Part shown: piece by piece, positions 47,472 to 55,988 of the stretch
Numbering within the stretch: the stretch's first letter is position 1
Layout: each line of letters starts with the position of its first letter
NCBI RefSeq assembly: GCF_017347605.1
Contig: NZ_AP024484.1
Span: 2,618,501 to 2,682,500, forward strand
DNA: 64,000 nt
Direction of reading: 5' to 3'
Source of the DNA: Prevotella herbatica
Lineage (GTDB): Bacteria > Bacteroidota > Bacteroidia > Bacteroidales > Bacteroidaceae
Translations under genes and position numbers: made by a program
Notes under the pieces: generated by a model
Told to the model about the DNA's origin: nothing
The model's database searches: none
What the model saw: only the letters and a program-made list of their open reading frames with translations

Positions 47472-48068
47472 ATGAAAAATCTAGCCGTTATGACTGATGA
47501 AGAGTTGGCATTATCTTATGTCAATGGAGATAATAGGGCGTTTGACGAATTGTTATTACGCAATCAGTCTAAAATATTCTCTTATATTTTGTTCGTTGTC
47601 CGTGATCGCGATATGGCTAATGACATTTTCCAGGAGACTTTTGTTAAAGTGGTTGTCAAGCTTCAGCAAGGGAAGTATGTTCCAAGTGGAAAATTCTCAG
47701 CATGGGTGCTGCGTATAGCGCATAACGTGATAATGGATCTTTATCGCGGACAGAAGTCACAAAAGATTATAGATGCTGTTGATGACAACGATCTTTCAAA
47801 TATTGCGAGCAATGATATGATTATTGGCAATGTTGAAAGTCAGTTTGTGAATACTCAGGTTTTGAGTGATGTTAGGAAAATGATGAATCTGCTTCCTACC
47901 ACTCAACGTGAGGTTGTCTACATGCGCTATTTTCAGCAGATGTCATTCAAAGAGATTGCTGATACCACCAACGTTAGTATAAACACAAGTTTGGGACGCA
48001 TGCGTTATGCCATTATAAATTTGAGAAGAATGGCAAGAGAGCATGACGTAGTTCTTCAGCTTGTTTAA
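47472..48068 (+). CDS. ECF-type RNA polymerase sigma factor
   Basis: 198 residues. Sigma-70 region 2 is clear (FDELLLRNQSKIFSYILFVV, then DIFQETFVKVV and FSAWVLRIAHNVIMDLYR). Region 4 is the HTH around LPTTQREVVYMRYFQQMSFK and EIADTTNVSINTSLGRMRYA. No anti-sigma (FecR-like) gene is adjacent, so control must be elsewhere or by expression level. It is divergent from the pectinase gene, and its stop overlaps the convergent rpe stop by 4 bp. Confidence 0.92.
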   Translation: MKNLAVMTDEELALSYVNGDNRAFDELLLRNQSKIFSYILFVVRDRDMANDIFQETFVKVVVKLQQGKYVPSGKFSAWVLRIAHNVIMDLYRGQKSQKIIDAVDDNDLSNIASNDMIIGNVESQFVNTQVLSDVRKMMNLLPTTQREVVYMRYFQQMSFKEIADTTNVSINTSLGRMRYAIINLRRMAREHDVVLQLV

Positions 48069-48721
48069 ATATTCTTCAGTGACTTTATCGTTGATATGGG
48101 GTCTGAACTTTTGAATACGTAACTTCCGCTTACCAACACATTAACTCCTGCTTTCACTAGTATAGGAGCTGTTTTTGCATTTACGCCTCCATCAACTTCG
48201 ATAAGTGTATTTGTTCCAGCTTCGTCTATCATCTTGCGAAGTCTTTTGACCTTATTAATCGTATTCTCAATAAACGTCTGTCCACCGAAACCAGGATTTA
48301 CGCTCATCAGCAATACCATGTCTACATCACCGATAATGTCTTCAAGCATGCTTACTGGTGTTGCTGGATTTAAAGTTACAGCAGCCTTCATACCCGCATT
48401 GTGAATTTGTTGTATTGTACGATGTAGATGCGTGCAAGCCTCATAGTGCACATTCATCATCATTGCACCAAGTTTTGCTGTTCGCTCAATATATTTTTCA
48501 GGATGCATAATCATGAAATGTACGTCAAGCGGTTTCTTACAGATCTTACTCACAGCTTCGATAATAGGGAAACCGAAAGATATGTTTGGAACGAACTCGC
48601 CGTCCATAACGTCCAAATGCAACCAGTCTGCCTCACTTTTGTTGATCATTTCTAGATCTTCCTTTAAGTTCAGGAAGTTTGCTGATAACAATGAGGGCGA
48701 TACCAATGTATTCATCTTCAA
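48065..48721 (-). CDS. rpe: Ribulose-phosphate 3-epimerase
   Basis: Interconverts ribulose 5-phosphate and xylulose 5-phosphate in the pentose phosphate pathway. The 218 residues form a TIM barrel with the family signatures VSPSLLSANFLNL, WLHLDVMDGEFVPNISFG, VLLMSVNPGFGGQ and IEVDGGVN. The start could be at 48721 or, two codons later, at 48715 (MNTLVSP). It begins 12-18 bp after a small ORF and is probably cotranscribed with it. Confidence 0.95.
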   Translation of the reverse strand: MKMNTLVSPSLLSANFLNLKEDLEMINKSEADWLHLDVMDGEFVPNISFGFPIIEAVSKICKKPLDVHFMIMHPEKYIERTAKLGAMMMNVHYEACTHLHRTIQQIHNAGMKAAVTLNPATPVSMLEDIIGDVDMVLLMSVNPGFGGQTFIENTINKVKRLRKMIDEAGTNTLIEVDGGVNAKTAPILVKAGVNVLVSGSYVFKSSDPISTIKSLKNI

Positions 48722-48733
48722 GTGTTTTAAATA

Positions 48734-48859
48734 TTAGTTAAGGCAGAACACCTCTTGTTTGCCATTTACCGTTATCACCCGATAGGTATAGGCTATCTGC
48801 CTTATAATATTCAAAGTCTTTTCAGATGGTTGGGCTTCTTTTTGAGTAAAATACTTCAT
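48734..48859 (-). CDS. Small ORF of 41 codons upstream of rpe
   Basis: ATG at 48859 to TAA at 48734. The peptide begins MKYFTQKEAQPSEKTLNIIR and ends in TVNGKQEVFCLN. It is mixed in composition, is not hydrophobic, and reads like a folded or conserved small Bacteroidales protein. Its stop lies 12 bp before the rpe start, typical of an operon. It is below the usual ORF length cut-off. No function is known to me. Confidence 0.6.
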   Translation of the reverse strand: MKYFTQKEAQPSEKTLNIIRQIAYTYRVITVNGKQEVFCLN

Positions 48860-49114
48860 AGGCACTCTGCTTTTATTATTAATATATTATTGAAACGCAC
48901 CATCTCTCGTATTATTGTGCCATTGATGCTAAAATATCGCCTATAGTGTGACATATCTATATACATTATTACATAATAGTTTTTATGCTTCTTTTATTAG
49001 TTTTGAGATGAAATATCACTTGCGTAGATATTATGATATCAGTATATTTATGGCTTTGTTCATACTGCAAAATAAGCTAATAAATATTTTTATTGTATTT
49101 TTTGTTTCGATTTG
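48860..49114. other. Intergenic, nothing recognised
   Basis: AT-rich spacer between the small ORF and the trp promoter. No ORF, hairpin terminator or convincing minus-strand promoter was found. Confidence 0.4.
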
Positions 49115-49145
49115 TTTGTAGAATAAAAAAATATCAGTATATTTG
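49115..49145 (+). promoter_or_regulatory. Promoter of the trp operon
   Basis: TTTG at 49115-49118, a 19-bp spacer, TATATTTG at 49138-49145. It matches the consensus exactly and leaves about 20 nt before the leader peptide. Confidence 0.75.
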
Positions 49146-49172
49146 CAACCGAAACAATTAAATAAAAGCAAA

Positions 49173-49232
49173 ATGAATAATATGATATCTACATCATGGT
49201 GGTGGCGTTACTCGAGATTAAACAAGTCGTGA
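49173..49232 (+). CDS. trpL: trp leader peptide
   Basis: A 19-residue ORF, MNNMISTSWWWRYSRLNKS, with three consecutive Trp codons at 49197-49205. It lies between the trp promoter and a terminator ahead of trpD. This is the standard layout for ribosome-mediated attenuation: with enough charged tRNA-Trp, translation runs through and the downstream terminator forms. Trp-rich leaders are known in front of trp genes of other bacteria. The call rests on the sequence itself. Confidence 0.88.
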   Translation: MNNMISTSWWWRYSRLNKS

Positions 49233-49274
49233 GTTACGAAGCCGTGTGGATATATATATTAATGATATACAAAG

Positions 49275-49308
49275 AGGCCTGTCGTTCTTACGACAGGTCT
49301 TTTTTGTT
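49275..49308 (+). terminator. trp attenuator terminator
   Basis: AGGCCTGTCG and CGACAGGTCT pair around TTCTTA (one G-U pair), followed by TTTTTTGTTTT. It lies 43 nt after the leader peptide stop and 38 nt before trpD, which is the attenuator position. Pairing between 49204-49240 and later leader sequence could give the alternative fold, but I could not fix a unique antiterminator by eye. Confidence 0.85.
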
Positions 49309-49346
49309 TTAACAACATGTAATGACAATATAAAAAATATACGATT

Positions 49347-50351
49347 ATGGCAATGAAGGACATTTTAAACCGCATGCTCAATCATGAAGAGTTGACGCGC
49401 GAAGAGACTAAAAACATCATTCTAGGTATCACGAAGAGTGAATTTCCTGAAGAACAGATAACAGCTCTTCTTACAGGATTGCAGATGAGAGGTGTTACTG
49501 TAGATGAATTATTGGGTTTCCGTGATGGTATTCTTGAAACAGGAGTTCCTGCTATTCTTGATTGTGACCGCTATATTGATGTAGTTGGTACTGGTGGTGA
49601 CCGTAAGAATACATTCAATATTTCAACCACTTCATGCTTTGTTATTGCCGGAGCAGGATACAAGGTGGCTAAACATGGTAACTTTGCTGCAACTTCGGTG
49701 AGTGGTGCATCTAATGTTATTAAGAATCATGGTGTTGAGTTTACTGATGATTTAGATAAACTTAATCGATCTATGGATGAGGCTAATATTGTTTACCTTC
49801 ATGCCCAACTCTTTGCAAAGGCAATGAAGTTTGTCGGTCCTATCCGTAAAGCATTGCAATTTCCTACAGTGTTCAATCTTCTAGGTCCTTTGGTTAATCC
49901 TTCACAGCCACAATGCCAACTTCTTGGTGTTGCCAATCTCGACCAGATGAGGTTATATAATCAGGTTTATCAGAAGATTGTTATTGATTATGCAATTGTT
50001 AATAGTATAGATGGTTATGACGAAATTTCGCTAACAGGAGATTTCAAAGTGTCTACAAATGATTATGAAAAGATATTCTCACCTTCTGATTTAGGCTTTA
50101 GAATAGCTAAGCCTGATGAACTTAAGGGTGGTGCTACAGAGTTGGAAGCTAAGGAAATATTCGATGCTGTGATTGAAAACAGAGCACTCGATGCCCAGAA
50201 GAATATTGTACTTGCAAATGCTGCATTTGGTATTCAGGTAATGGAAAAGGGCAAAAAGAGCATTGAGGAATGTATTGATATTGCCCGTGAAAGTATAGAC
50301 AGTGGTGCTGCTCTTTCTACATTTAAGAAGTTTGTTGCACTTAATTCTTAA
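49347..50351 (+). CDS. trpD: Anthranilate phosphoribosyltransferase
   Basis: Transfers phosphoribosyl from PRPP to anthranilate. 334 residues, full length. The PRPP loop G81-T-G-G-D85 is followed by KNTFNIST, with KHGNFAATSVSGASNV and PIRKALQFPTVFNLLGPLVNP further on. First gene of a seven-gene operon, behind the leader and attenuator. It is separate from trpG, unlike the fused forms of enterobacteria. Confidence 0.96.
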   Translation: MAMKDILNRMLNHEELTREETKNIILGITKSEFPEEQITALLTGLQMRGVTVDELLGFRDGILETGVPAILDCDRYIDVVGTGGDRKNTFNISTTSCFVIAGAGYKVAKHGNFAATSVSGASNVIKNHGVEFTDDLDKLNRSMDEANIVYLHAQLFAKAMKFVGPIRKALQFPTVFNLLGPLVNPSQPQCQLLGVANLDQMRLYNQVYQKIVIDYAIVNSIDGYDEISLTGDFKVSTNDYEKIFSPSDLGFRIAKPDELKGGATELEAKEIFDAVIENRALDAQKNIVLANAAFGIQVMEKGKKSIEECIDIARESIDSGAALSTFKKFVALNS

Positions 50352-50372
50352 CGAAATAGTATATATAGTAAT

Positions 50373-51167
50373 ATGGATATCCTTGAAGAAATAGTAGCTC
50401 ATAAGCGCATAGAGATAGATCAGCGTAAGCAGTTTATCGCTCCACGCCAATTATATGGAATGGTAGCTCAGAAGTTACAAGATGCACCAGCTACAACAGT
50501 AAAGTTTGCTACATCATTAATGGAATCAGAAACGGGTATAATTGCCGAGTTCAAGCGTATGTCTCCAAGTAAGGGATGGATAAACAAGGATGCAAAGTCT
50601 TCAATTGTTCCATTGTCTTATCAGAAGAATGGCGCGACAGCACTTAGCATATTAACCGATACCGACTATTTCGGAGGCTATGACGAATTCGTTCAGGATG
50701 CAAGGGCTACCGGTGTAACAATACCTATATTATATAAGAACTTTGTTATCGACGAATATCAACTTTTTCAGGCGAGTTTCTGTGGAGCTTCAGCAGTGTT
50801 ATTAATCGCTGTATGTCTTAGTAAAGCAGAATGTAAATCCCTCATGTCGTTGGCGCATGAACTTGGACTTGAAGTGCTTTTGGAAATGCACGATCGTCAT
50901 GATCTGGAATATGCAGAATTGCAACCAGATATGTATGGCATAAATAATCGTAATCTCGGCAGCTTTGTTACAGATGTCAACAACAGCTTTAAAATGGCAG
51001 AACAGTTGCCTGCTGATGTATGCAAAGTGAGTGAAAGCGGAATTGATAATCCAGAGACATTGAAGTCATTAAGAGAAGCAGGATATAATGGCTTCTTGAT
51101 GGGAGAGTGCTTTATGAAGACGTCTGATCCAGGAGAAGCTTTGAATAAATTTATTTCTAATCTATAA
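50373..51167 (+). CDS. trpC: Indole-3-glycerol phosphate synthase
   Basis: Closes the indole ring from CdRP. 264 residues, TIM barrel. Signatures seen: IIAEFKRMSPSKGWI (catalytic Lys), ALSILTDTDYFGG, LEVLLEMHDRHDLEYA, GINNRNLGSF and VSESGIDNPE. It is not fused to trpF, which follows 10 bp later. Confidence 0.95.
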   Translation: MDILEEIVAHKRIEIDQRKQFIAPRQLYGMVAQKLQDAPATTVKFATSLMESETGIIAEFKRMSPSKGWINKDAKSSIVPLSYQKNGATALSILTDTDYFGGYDEFVQDARATGVTIPILYKNFVIDEYQLFQASFCGASAVLLIAVCLSKAECKSLMSLAHELGLEVLLEMHDRHDLEYAELQPDMYGINNRNLGSFVTDVNNSFKMAEQLPADVCKVSESGIDNPETLKSLREAGYNGFLMGECFMKTSDPGEALNKFISNL

Positions 51168-51177
51168 AGACGAGTAT

Positions 51178-51879
51178 ATGATCATAAAGGTTTGTGGAAT
51201 GCGCAATGCTGACAATATACGTCAGGTGTCTGAACTAGACATAGACTTGATTGGCTTTATATTTTGGCAGAAATCAAGTAGATATGTGCGCATGATATCA
51301 AGTAAGGCTGGTGTACTCCCAGATTATAGTACGGAGCGTTATCGTCAACTTTCTGAAGGAAATCTAGTCGTAGCTACTGAGAATAAGCCAAAGCGTGTAG
51401 GCATCTTTGTTGATGATATGCCTCAGAATATCGTTACTCGCATCTATAATTATAATCTTGATTATGTGCAGTTGCATGGTAATGAGAGTGTGGTTATGAT
51501 AGATAATCTAGTAAAGACTATTGATCCAGATATCCACAAGAATATAAAAATAATAAAGGCATTAAGTATAAACACTCCCGATGATATTGACCGATATAAG
51601 GAATATGAGGGACATGTTGATTTGTTTCTCTTTGATACAAAATGTGATACAGTAGGTGGTGGTGGTAAACATTTTGATTGGTCAATGCTTGAGCGTTATG
51701 ATGGAGAAACTCCGTTCCTACTTAGTGGTGGAATAGGTCCTGAAGACGTGGAACAGATAAAGAACTTCCATCATCCAAAGTGTGTAGGTATAGATATTAA
51801 TAGCAGATTTGAGACTGAACCGGCAATGAAAGATGTAGATCTTTTGCGTACATTCATCTCACAGTTAAAAGGCGTATGA
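51178..51879 (+). CDS. trpF: Phosphoribosylanthranilate isomerase
   Basis: Isomerises PRA to CdRP. 233 residues, somewhat longer than the usual ~205. The catalytic Cys is in KVCGMRNADN and the Asp in LFLFDTKCDTVGGGGKHFDW. The extra length lies around residues 45-75 (DYSTERYRQLSEGNLVVATE), between beta-strand 2 and KRVGIFVDD. It overlaps trpA by 4 bp. Confidence 0.93.
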   Translation: MIIKVCGMRNADNIRQVSELDIDLIGFIFWQKSSRYVRMISSKAGVLPDYSTERYRQLSEGNLVVATENKPKRVGIFVDDMPQNIVTRIYNYNLDYVQLHGNESVVMIDNLVKTIDPDIHKNIKIIKALSINTPDDIDRYKEYEGHVDLFLFDTKCDTVGGGGKHFDWSMLERYDGETPFLLSGGIGPEDVEQIKNFHHPKCVGIDINSRFETEPAMKDVDLLRTFISQLKGV

Positions 51880-52652
51880 ATAAAATTAATAAACTTTTCA
51901 GTGAAGTAAAAGACCGCAAGTTGCTCTCTCTTTACTTTTGTGCAGGTTGTCCAGCTCTTGATGGTACCGCTGATGTGATAATGACTTTGCAAAAGCGAGG
52001 TATTGACATGATTGAAGTTGGTATTCCTTTTAGCGACCCTCTTGCTGACGGTCCGGTAATTCAGTCGGCTGCAACAAAAGCACTAAAAAATGGAATGACT
52101 CTTAGTAAGTTATTTGCTCAACTAGGAGAAATCAAGAATCAGGTGACTATCCCATTAGTTATGATGGGCTATCTTAATGTCATCATGTACTATGGTATAG
52201 AAAAATTCTTTAAGAGTTGTGCTGAGAATGGTGCAAGTGGTTGTATTATCCCTGATCTTCCTTTCAAAGACTACCTTGAAGTTGTGAAGCCTATCGCTGA
52301 TAAATACGACATACGTGTAATCATGATGATTACTCCCGAAACAAGTGAGGAGCGCATTCGCCTAATAGATGATAATACCGATGGATTCATTTATATGGTA
52401 AGTTCTGCTAGTATCACTGGTGCTCAGAGTAATTTCAATGATGACAAAGTGGCTTATTTCGAGCACATAAATGCGATGAATCTAAAGACTCCACGCATGA
52501 TAGGATTTGGAATAAGTAATAAGCAAACTTTGGAGAGTGCACAGAATAATGCTTCGGGCGCAATCATTGGTAGTAAGTTTGTTACCTTACTTAATGAGAC
52601 CGGCAACCCAGATGTTGCAATTGATAAATTGTATGACGCTTTAAAGAAATAA
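51876..52652 (+). CDS. trpA: Tryptophan synthase alpha chain
   Basis: Cleaves indole-3-glycerol phosphate to indole. 258 residues, TIM barrel. The catalytic Glu is in MIEVGIPFSDPLADGPVIQ, which also holds the second catalytic Asp. GFIYMVSSASITGAQ follows. It overlaps trpF by ATGA and precedes trpB by 3 bp, so alpha and beta chains are adjacent. Confidence 0.96.
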   Translation: MNKINKLFSEVKDRKLLSLYFCAGCPALDGTADVIMTLQKRGIDMIEVGIPFSDPLADGPVIQSAATKALKNGMTLSKLFAQLGEIKNQVTIPLVMMGYLNVIMYYGIEKFFKSCAENGASGCIIPDLPFKDYLEVVKPIADKYDIRVIMMITPETSEERIRLIDDNTDGFIYMVSSASITGAQSNFNDDKVAYFEHINAMNLKTPRMIGFGISNKQTLESAQNNASGAIIGSKFVTLLNETGNPDVAIDKLYDALKK

Positions 52653-52655
52653 AAT

Positions 52656-53855
52656 ATGAATAAACCAGATAAACAAGGATTCTACGGACAGTTTGGTGGT
52701 GCCTATGTTCCGGAGATATTATATAAATGTGTACACGATCTTCAGGATGCGTATATTCCTATTATAGAGAGTAAGGAGTTTCAAGATGAATACAACCAGT
52801 TACTCAAAGACTATGTTGGTCGTCCTTCTCCTTTGTATTATGCAAAGCGCATGAGCGAGAAGTATGGTTGCAAACTCTATCTTAAACGTGAGGATCTTAA
52901 TCATACCGGTGCCCATAAGATAAACAATACTATTGGTCAGATTCTGATGGCAAAGAAGATGGGTAAAAGTCGTATCATTGCTGAAACGGGAGCCGGACAG
53001 CATGGTGTTGCTACTGCTACCGTGTGTGCACTGATGAATATGGAATGCGAGATATTCATGGGAAAGACTGATGTTGAGCGCCAGCATACCAACGTAGAGC
53101 GTATGCGTATGTTAGGGGCAAAAGTGCATCCTGTCACAACAGGAAACATGACTCTTAGTGATGCATGTTCTGAGGCAATACGTGATTGGTGCTGTCATCC
53201 TCAGGATACATTCTATATTGTTGGTTCTACAATGGGACCACATCCTTATCCTGATATCGTGGCAAGAATGCAGAGTGTGATATCAAAGGAAATTAAATGG
53301 CAGCTTCAAGAGAAGATAGGTCGTGATTATCCTGATTATCTTATCGCTTGTGTTGGTGGAGGTTCTAATGCTGCGGGTACAATATATCATTATATTGATG
53401 ACTCACGTGTGAAAATGGTCCTTGCTGAAGCTGGTGGTCATGGAATAGATACTGATTATACTGCTGCAACAATGCATTGCGGTACAGAGGGAATTATTCA
53501 TGGTGCTCGTACACTCGTTATGCAGACTGATGACGGACAGATTAAAGAGGCATTCACAATCAGTGCAGGTCTTGACTATCCTGGTATCGGCCCAATGCAT
53601 GCTCAGCTTGCTAAAAGCGGTCGCACAAAGGTGTTTGCCATTAATGATGATGAGGCTATCTATGCAGGATATGAACTTACCCGAATGGAAGGTATCATAC
53701 CAGCCATCGAGAGTGCGCATGCTGTGGCTACACTCAAAAAGCTCACATTTAAACCTGATGATATCGTTGTGTTAACAGTAAGTGGTCGTGGCGATAAGGA
53801 TGTGGAGACATATCTAAATAATAAGAAAATGGCTAAAGAATATGGAGATTTTTAA
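52656..53855 (+). CDS. trpB: Tryptophan synthase beta chain
   Basis: PLP enzyme joining indole and serine. 399 residues, TrpB1 type. The PLP lysine is K88 in HTGAHKINN, and the phosphate loop is VGGGSNAAGT. The start FYGQFGGAYVPE is typical. Its last codons overlap the trpE start by 14 bp in another frame. Confidence 0.97.
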   Translation: MNKPDKQGFYGQFGGAYVPEILYKCVHDLQDAYIPIIESKEFQDEYNQLLKDYVGRPSPLYYAKRMSEKYGCKLYLKREDLNHTGAHKINNTIGQILMAKKMGKSRIIAETGAGQHGVATATVCALMNMECEIFMGKTDVERQHTNVERMRMLGAKVHPVTTGNMTLSDACSEAIRDWCCHPQDTFYIVGSTMGPHPYPDIVARMQSVISKEIKWQLQEKIGRDYPDYLIACVGGGSNAAGTIYHYIDDSRVKMVLAEAGGHGIDTDYTAATMHCGTEGIIHGARTLVMQTDDGQIKEAFTISAGLDYPGIGPMHAQLAKSGRTKVFAINDDEAIYAGYELTRMEGIIPAIESAHAVATLKKLTFKPDDIVVLTVSGRGDKDVETYLNNKKMAKEYGDF

Positions 53856-55254
53856 TTATACTACACATACCGAGAAGATTCTTGCTGATCTTTATACACC
53901 TGTTGCTGTGTATATGAGGTTGCGCGACATCTATCCTCAAAGTGCATTGATGGAAAGTTCTGATTATCACGGAAATGATAATTCTAGAAGTTTCATCGGC
54001 ATTCATCCAATGGCTAATATTCAGGTTAGTCATGGTGTAATCCGCAGTACTTATCCCGACGGATCAGTTGATGAAACTGTTATTAACACTTCTGTAAAGG
54101 GTAAAGCGAAAGATGTTGTTGCCGATGCGATAAATAATTTCATTGGACATTTTAAAGTTGAAGGCGAAGGGAAAGACTTCTGTGGTCTATATGGCTATAC
54201 TACTTTCAATGCTGTACGCTATTTTGAAGACATTGATGTAAAGGATGCGACAATGGAACAGAACGATGCTCCCGACATCTATTATATAATGTATAGGGAT
54301 ATTATTGTTTTTGACCATTTCAATAACAGTATGCAGATTATAAGTCTTTCAGATGATTCTTCTGCTATTGCTGACATCCTGCGTTCTATCAACAAGCAGA
54401 ATATAAAGCCATATAGTTTCAAACCTGTTGGTGATACTACTTCAACTCTTACCGATGAAGAGCATAAGGCTAATGTGCGCCGTTGCGTGAAGCATTGCTT
54501 GCGAGGAGATGTATTCCAGATTGTCATTTCTCGTCGTTTCATACAGAAATACGAGGGCGATGATTTCAAGCTCTATCGTGCTCTGCGTTCTATCAATCCA
54601 AGTCCATATTTGTTTTATTTTGATTTCGGAGGTTTCCGTATTTTCGGTTCTTCACCAGAAACTCATAATCGCATCGTTGGTGACAAGGCTTATATAGACC
54701 CTATTGCTGGAACAACAAAGCGTACTGGTGATACAGAACAGGACAGAAAGAATGCAGATTTTTTGCGTAACGATCCAAAAGAGAATGCCGAACATGTAAT
54801 GTTGGTTGATTTGGCACGTAATGATTTAAGTCGTAATTGCCATGACGTGAAAGTTGATTTCTATAAGGATATGCAGTTTTATAGTCATGTGATTCATCTT
54901 GTTAGCCGTGTTAGTGGAACGCTTAATGAAGGTGCAAACAGCATAAGAGAGTTTATTGATACTTTCCCTGCTGGAACATTAAGTGGTGCTCCAAAGGTGC
55001 GTGCTATGCAGATTATTTCAGAATTGGAACCGCATAATAGGGGAGCGTATGGTGGCTGTATTGGCTTTATCGGACTCACCGGTGAACTTAATCAAGCAAT
55101 TGTAATACGTACTTTCATTAGCCGTAATGGGGAGTTATGGTTTCAGGCTGGAAGTGGCATCGTTGCAAAGAGTAATGATAATTATGAGTTAGAAGAGAGC
55201 AGCAATAAGTTGGGTGCATTGGTAAAGGCAATTCATATTGCCGAAAACCTTTAG
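53842..55254 (+). CDS. trpE: Anthranilate synthase component I
   Basis: Converts chorismate and ammonia to anthranilate. 470 residues. The N-terminal part has the Trp-feedback region ALMESSDYHGNDNSRS. The chorismate-binding domain shows VFQIVISRRF, PIAGTTKRTGDTEQD, HVMLVDLARNDLSR and TFPAGTLSGAPKVRAM. The start inside trpB gives translational coupling. The glutamine amidotransferase follows 40 bp later. Confidence 0.96.
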   Translation: MEIFNYTTHTEKILADLYTPVAVYMRLRDIYPQSALMESSDYHGNDNSRSFIGIHPMANIQVSHGVIRSTYPDGSVDETVINTSVKGKAKDVVADAINNFIGHFKVEGEGKDFCGLYGYTTFNAVRYFEDIDVKDATMEQNDAPDIYYIMYRDIIVFDHFNNSMQIISLSDDSSAIADILRSINKQNIKPYSFKPVGDTTSTLTDEEHKANVRRCVKHCLRGDVFQIVISRRFIQKYEGDDFKLYRALRSINPSPYLFYFDFGGFRIFGSSPETHNRIVGDKAYIDPIAGTTKRTGDTEQDRKNADFLRNDPKENAEHVMLVDLARNDLSRNCHDVKVDFYKDMQFYSHVIHLVSRVSGTLNEGANSIREFIDTFPAGTLSGAPKVRAMQIISELEPHNRGAYGGCIGFIGLTGELNQAIVIRTFISRNGELWFQAGSGIVAKSNDNYELEESSNKLGALVKAIHIAENL

Positions 55255-55294
55255 TTGCTAGTTTATTGTTGAATCCCTATTTATATTAATTTTT

Positions 55295-55915
55295 ATGAGT
55301 GAATATTATAATGGAATAGAAACTTCTGCTGATACGATAAAGGTTGATGGCAAGAAGGTTGTTATCATTGATAACTATGATTCATTTACATATAATCTTG
55401 CGCACCTTGTAAAAGAGTTGGGCGCTGAAGTAACGGTATATCGTAATGATAGGTTTCAGTTGAATCAACTTGAGACATTCGATAAGATTATCCTCAGTCC
55501 AGGACCAGGTATTCCTTCTGAGGCTGGTTTACTTCTTGATGTTATCAAGCATTATGCAGGACGCAAGTCAATATTAGGAGTATGTCTTGGCCATCAGGCT
55601 ATTGGTGAGGCTTTTGGAGCCAAACTGATTAATCTTGATGCGGTTTATCATGGTGTAGCAACTCCGATAACACAATATGGAAATGACAAAATATTTGCAG
55701 GACTTCCAAAGCGTTTTGATGTTGGTCGCTATCACAGTTGGGCTGTTGATAAAACAGGATTCCCTGATAGTCTTGAGGTCACTGCTTTAAGTGATGATGG
55801 CTGTATTATGGGATTGAAGCATAAGCACTATGATATCCATGGCATACAGTTTCATCCTGAGAGCGTGCTTACTCCCGAAGGTAAGAAGATTGTAGGTAAT
55901 TGGCTTGATATGTAA
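55295..55915 (+). CDS. trpG: Anthranilate synthase component II (glutamine amidotransferase)
   Basis: Supplies ammonia from glutamine to TrpE. 206 residues with a class I amidotransferase triad: C97 in LGVCLGHQ, then HGIQFHPESVL near the end. An N-terminal extension of about 20 residues precedes the usual start region KKVVIIDNYDSFTYN. PabA is a close relative, but the trp context decides. Last gene of the operon. Confidence 0.95.
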   Translation: MSEYYNGIETSADTIKVDGKKVVIIDNYDSFTYNLAHLVKELGAEVTVYRNDRFQLNQLETFDKIILSPGPGIPSEAGLLLDVIKHYAGRKSILGVCLGHQAIGEAFGAKLINLDAVYHGVATPITQYGNDKIFAGLPKRFDVGRYHSWAVDKTGFPDSLEVTALSDDGCIMGLKHKHYDIHGIQFHPESVLTPEGKKIVGNWLDM

Positions 55916-55920
55916 TATAT

Positions 55921-55976
55921 AAAAAATGGCAAACCTGTTAATCGCCCATAAGCGTTAGCAAGTTTGCCATTTATAA
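55921..55976 (+). terminator. Terminator of the trp operon
   Basis: AAATGGCAAAC (55924-55934) pairs with GTTTGCCATTT (55962-55972). A short inner stem lies in the loop. A runs on the left and T-rich sequence on the right serve trpG and the convergent glf. Confidence 0.75.
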
Positions 55977-55988
55977 TATGTTTACTGT

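Noticed and set aside
53842..53855. Frameshift at the trpB-trpE junction
   Set aside because: The overlap is a normal translational coupling. TrpB ends with the expected sequence and TrpE starts with a full N-terminus.
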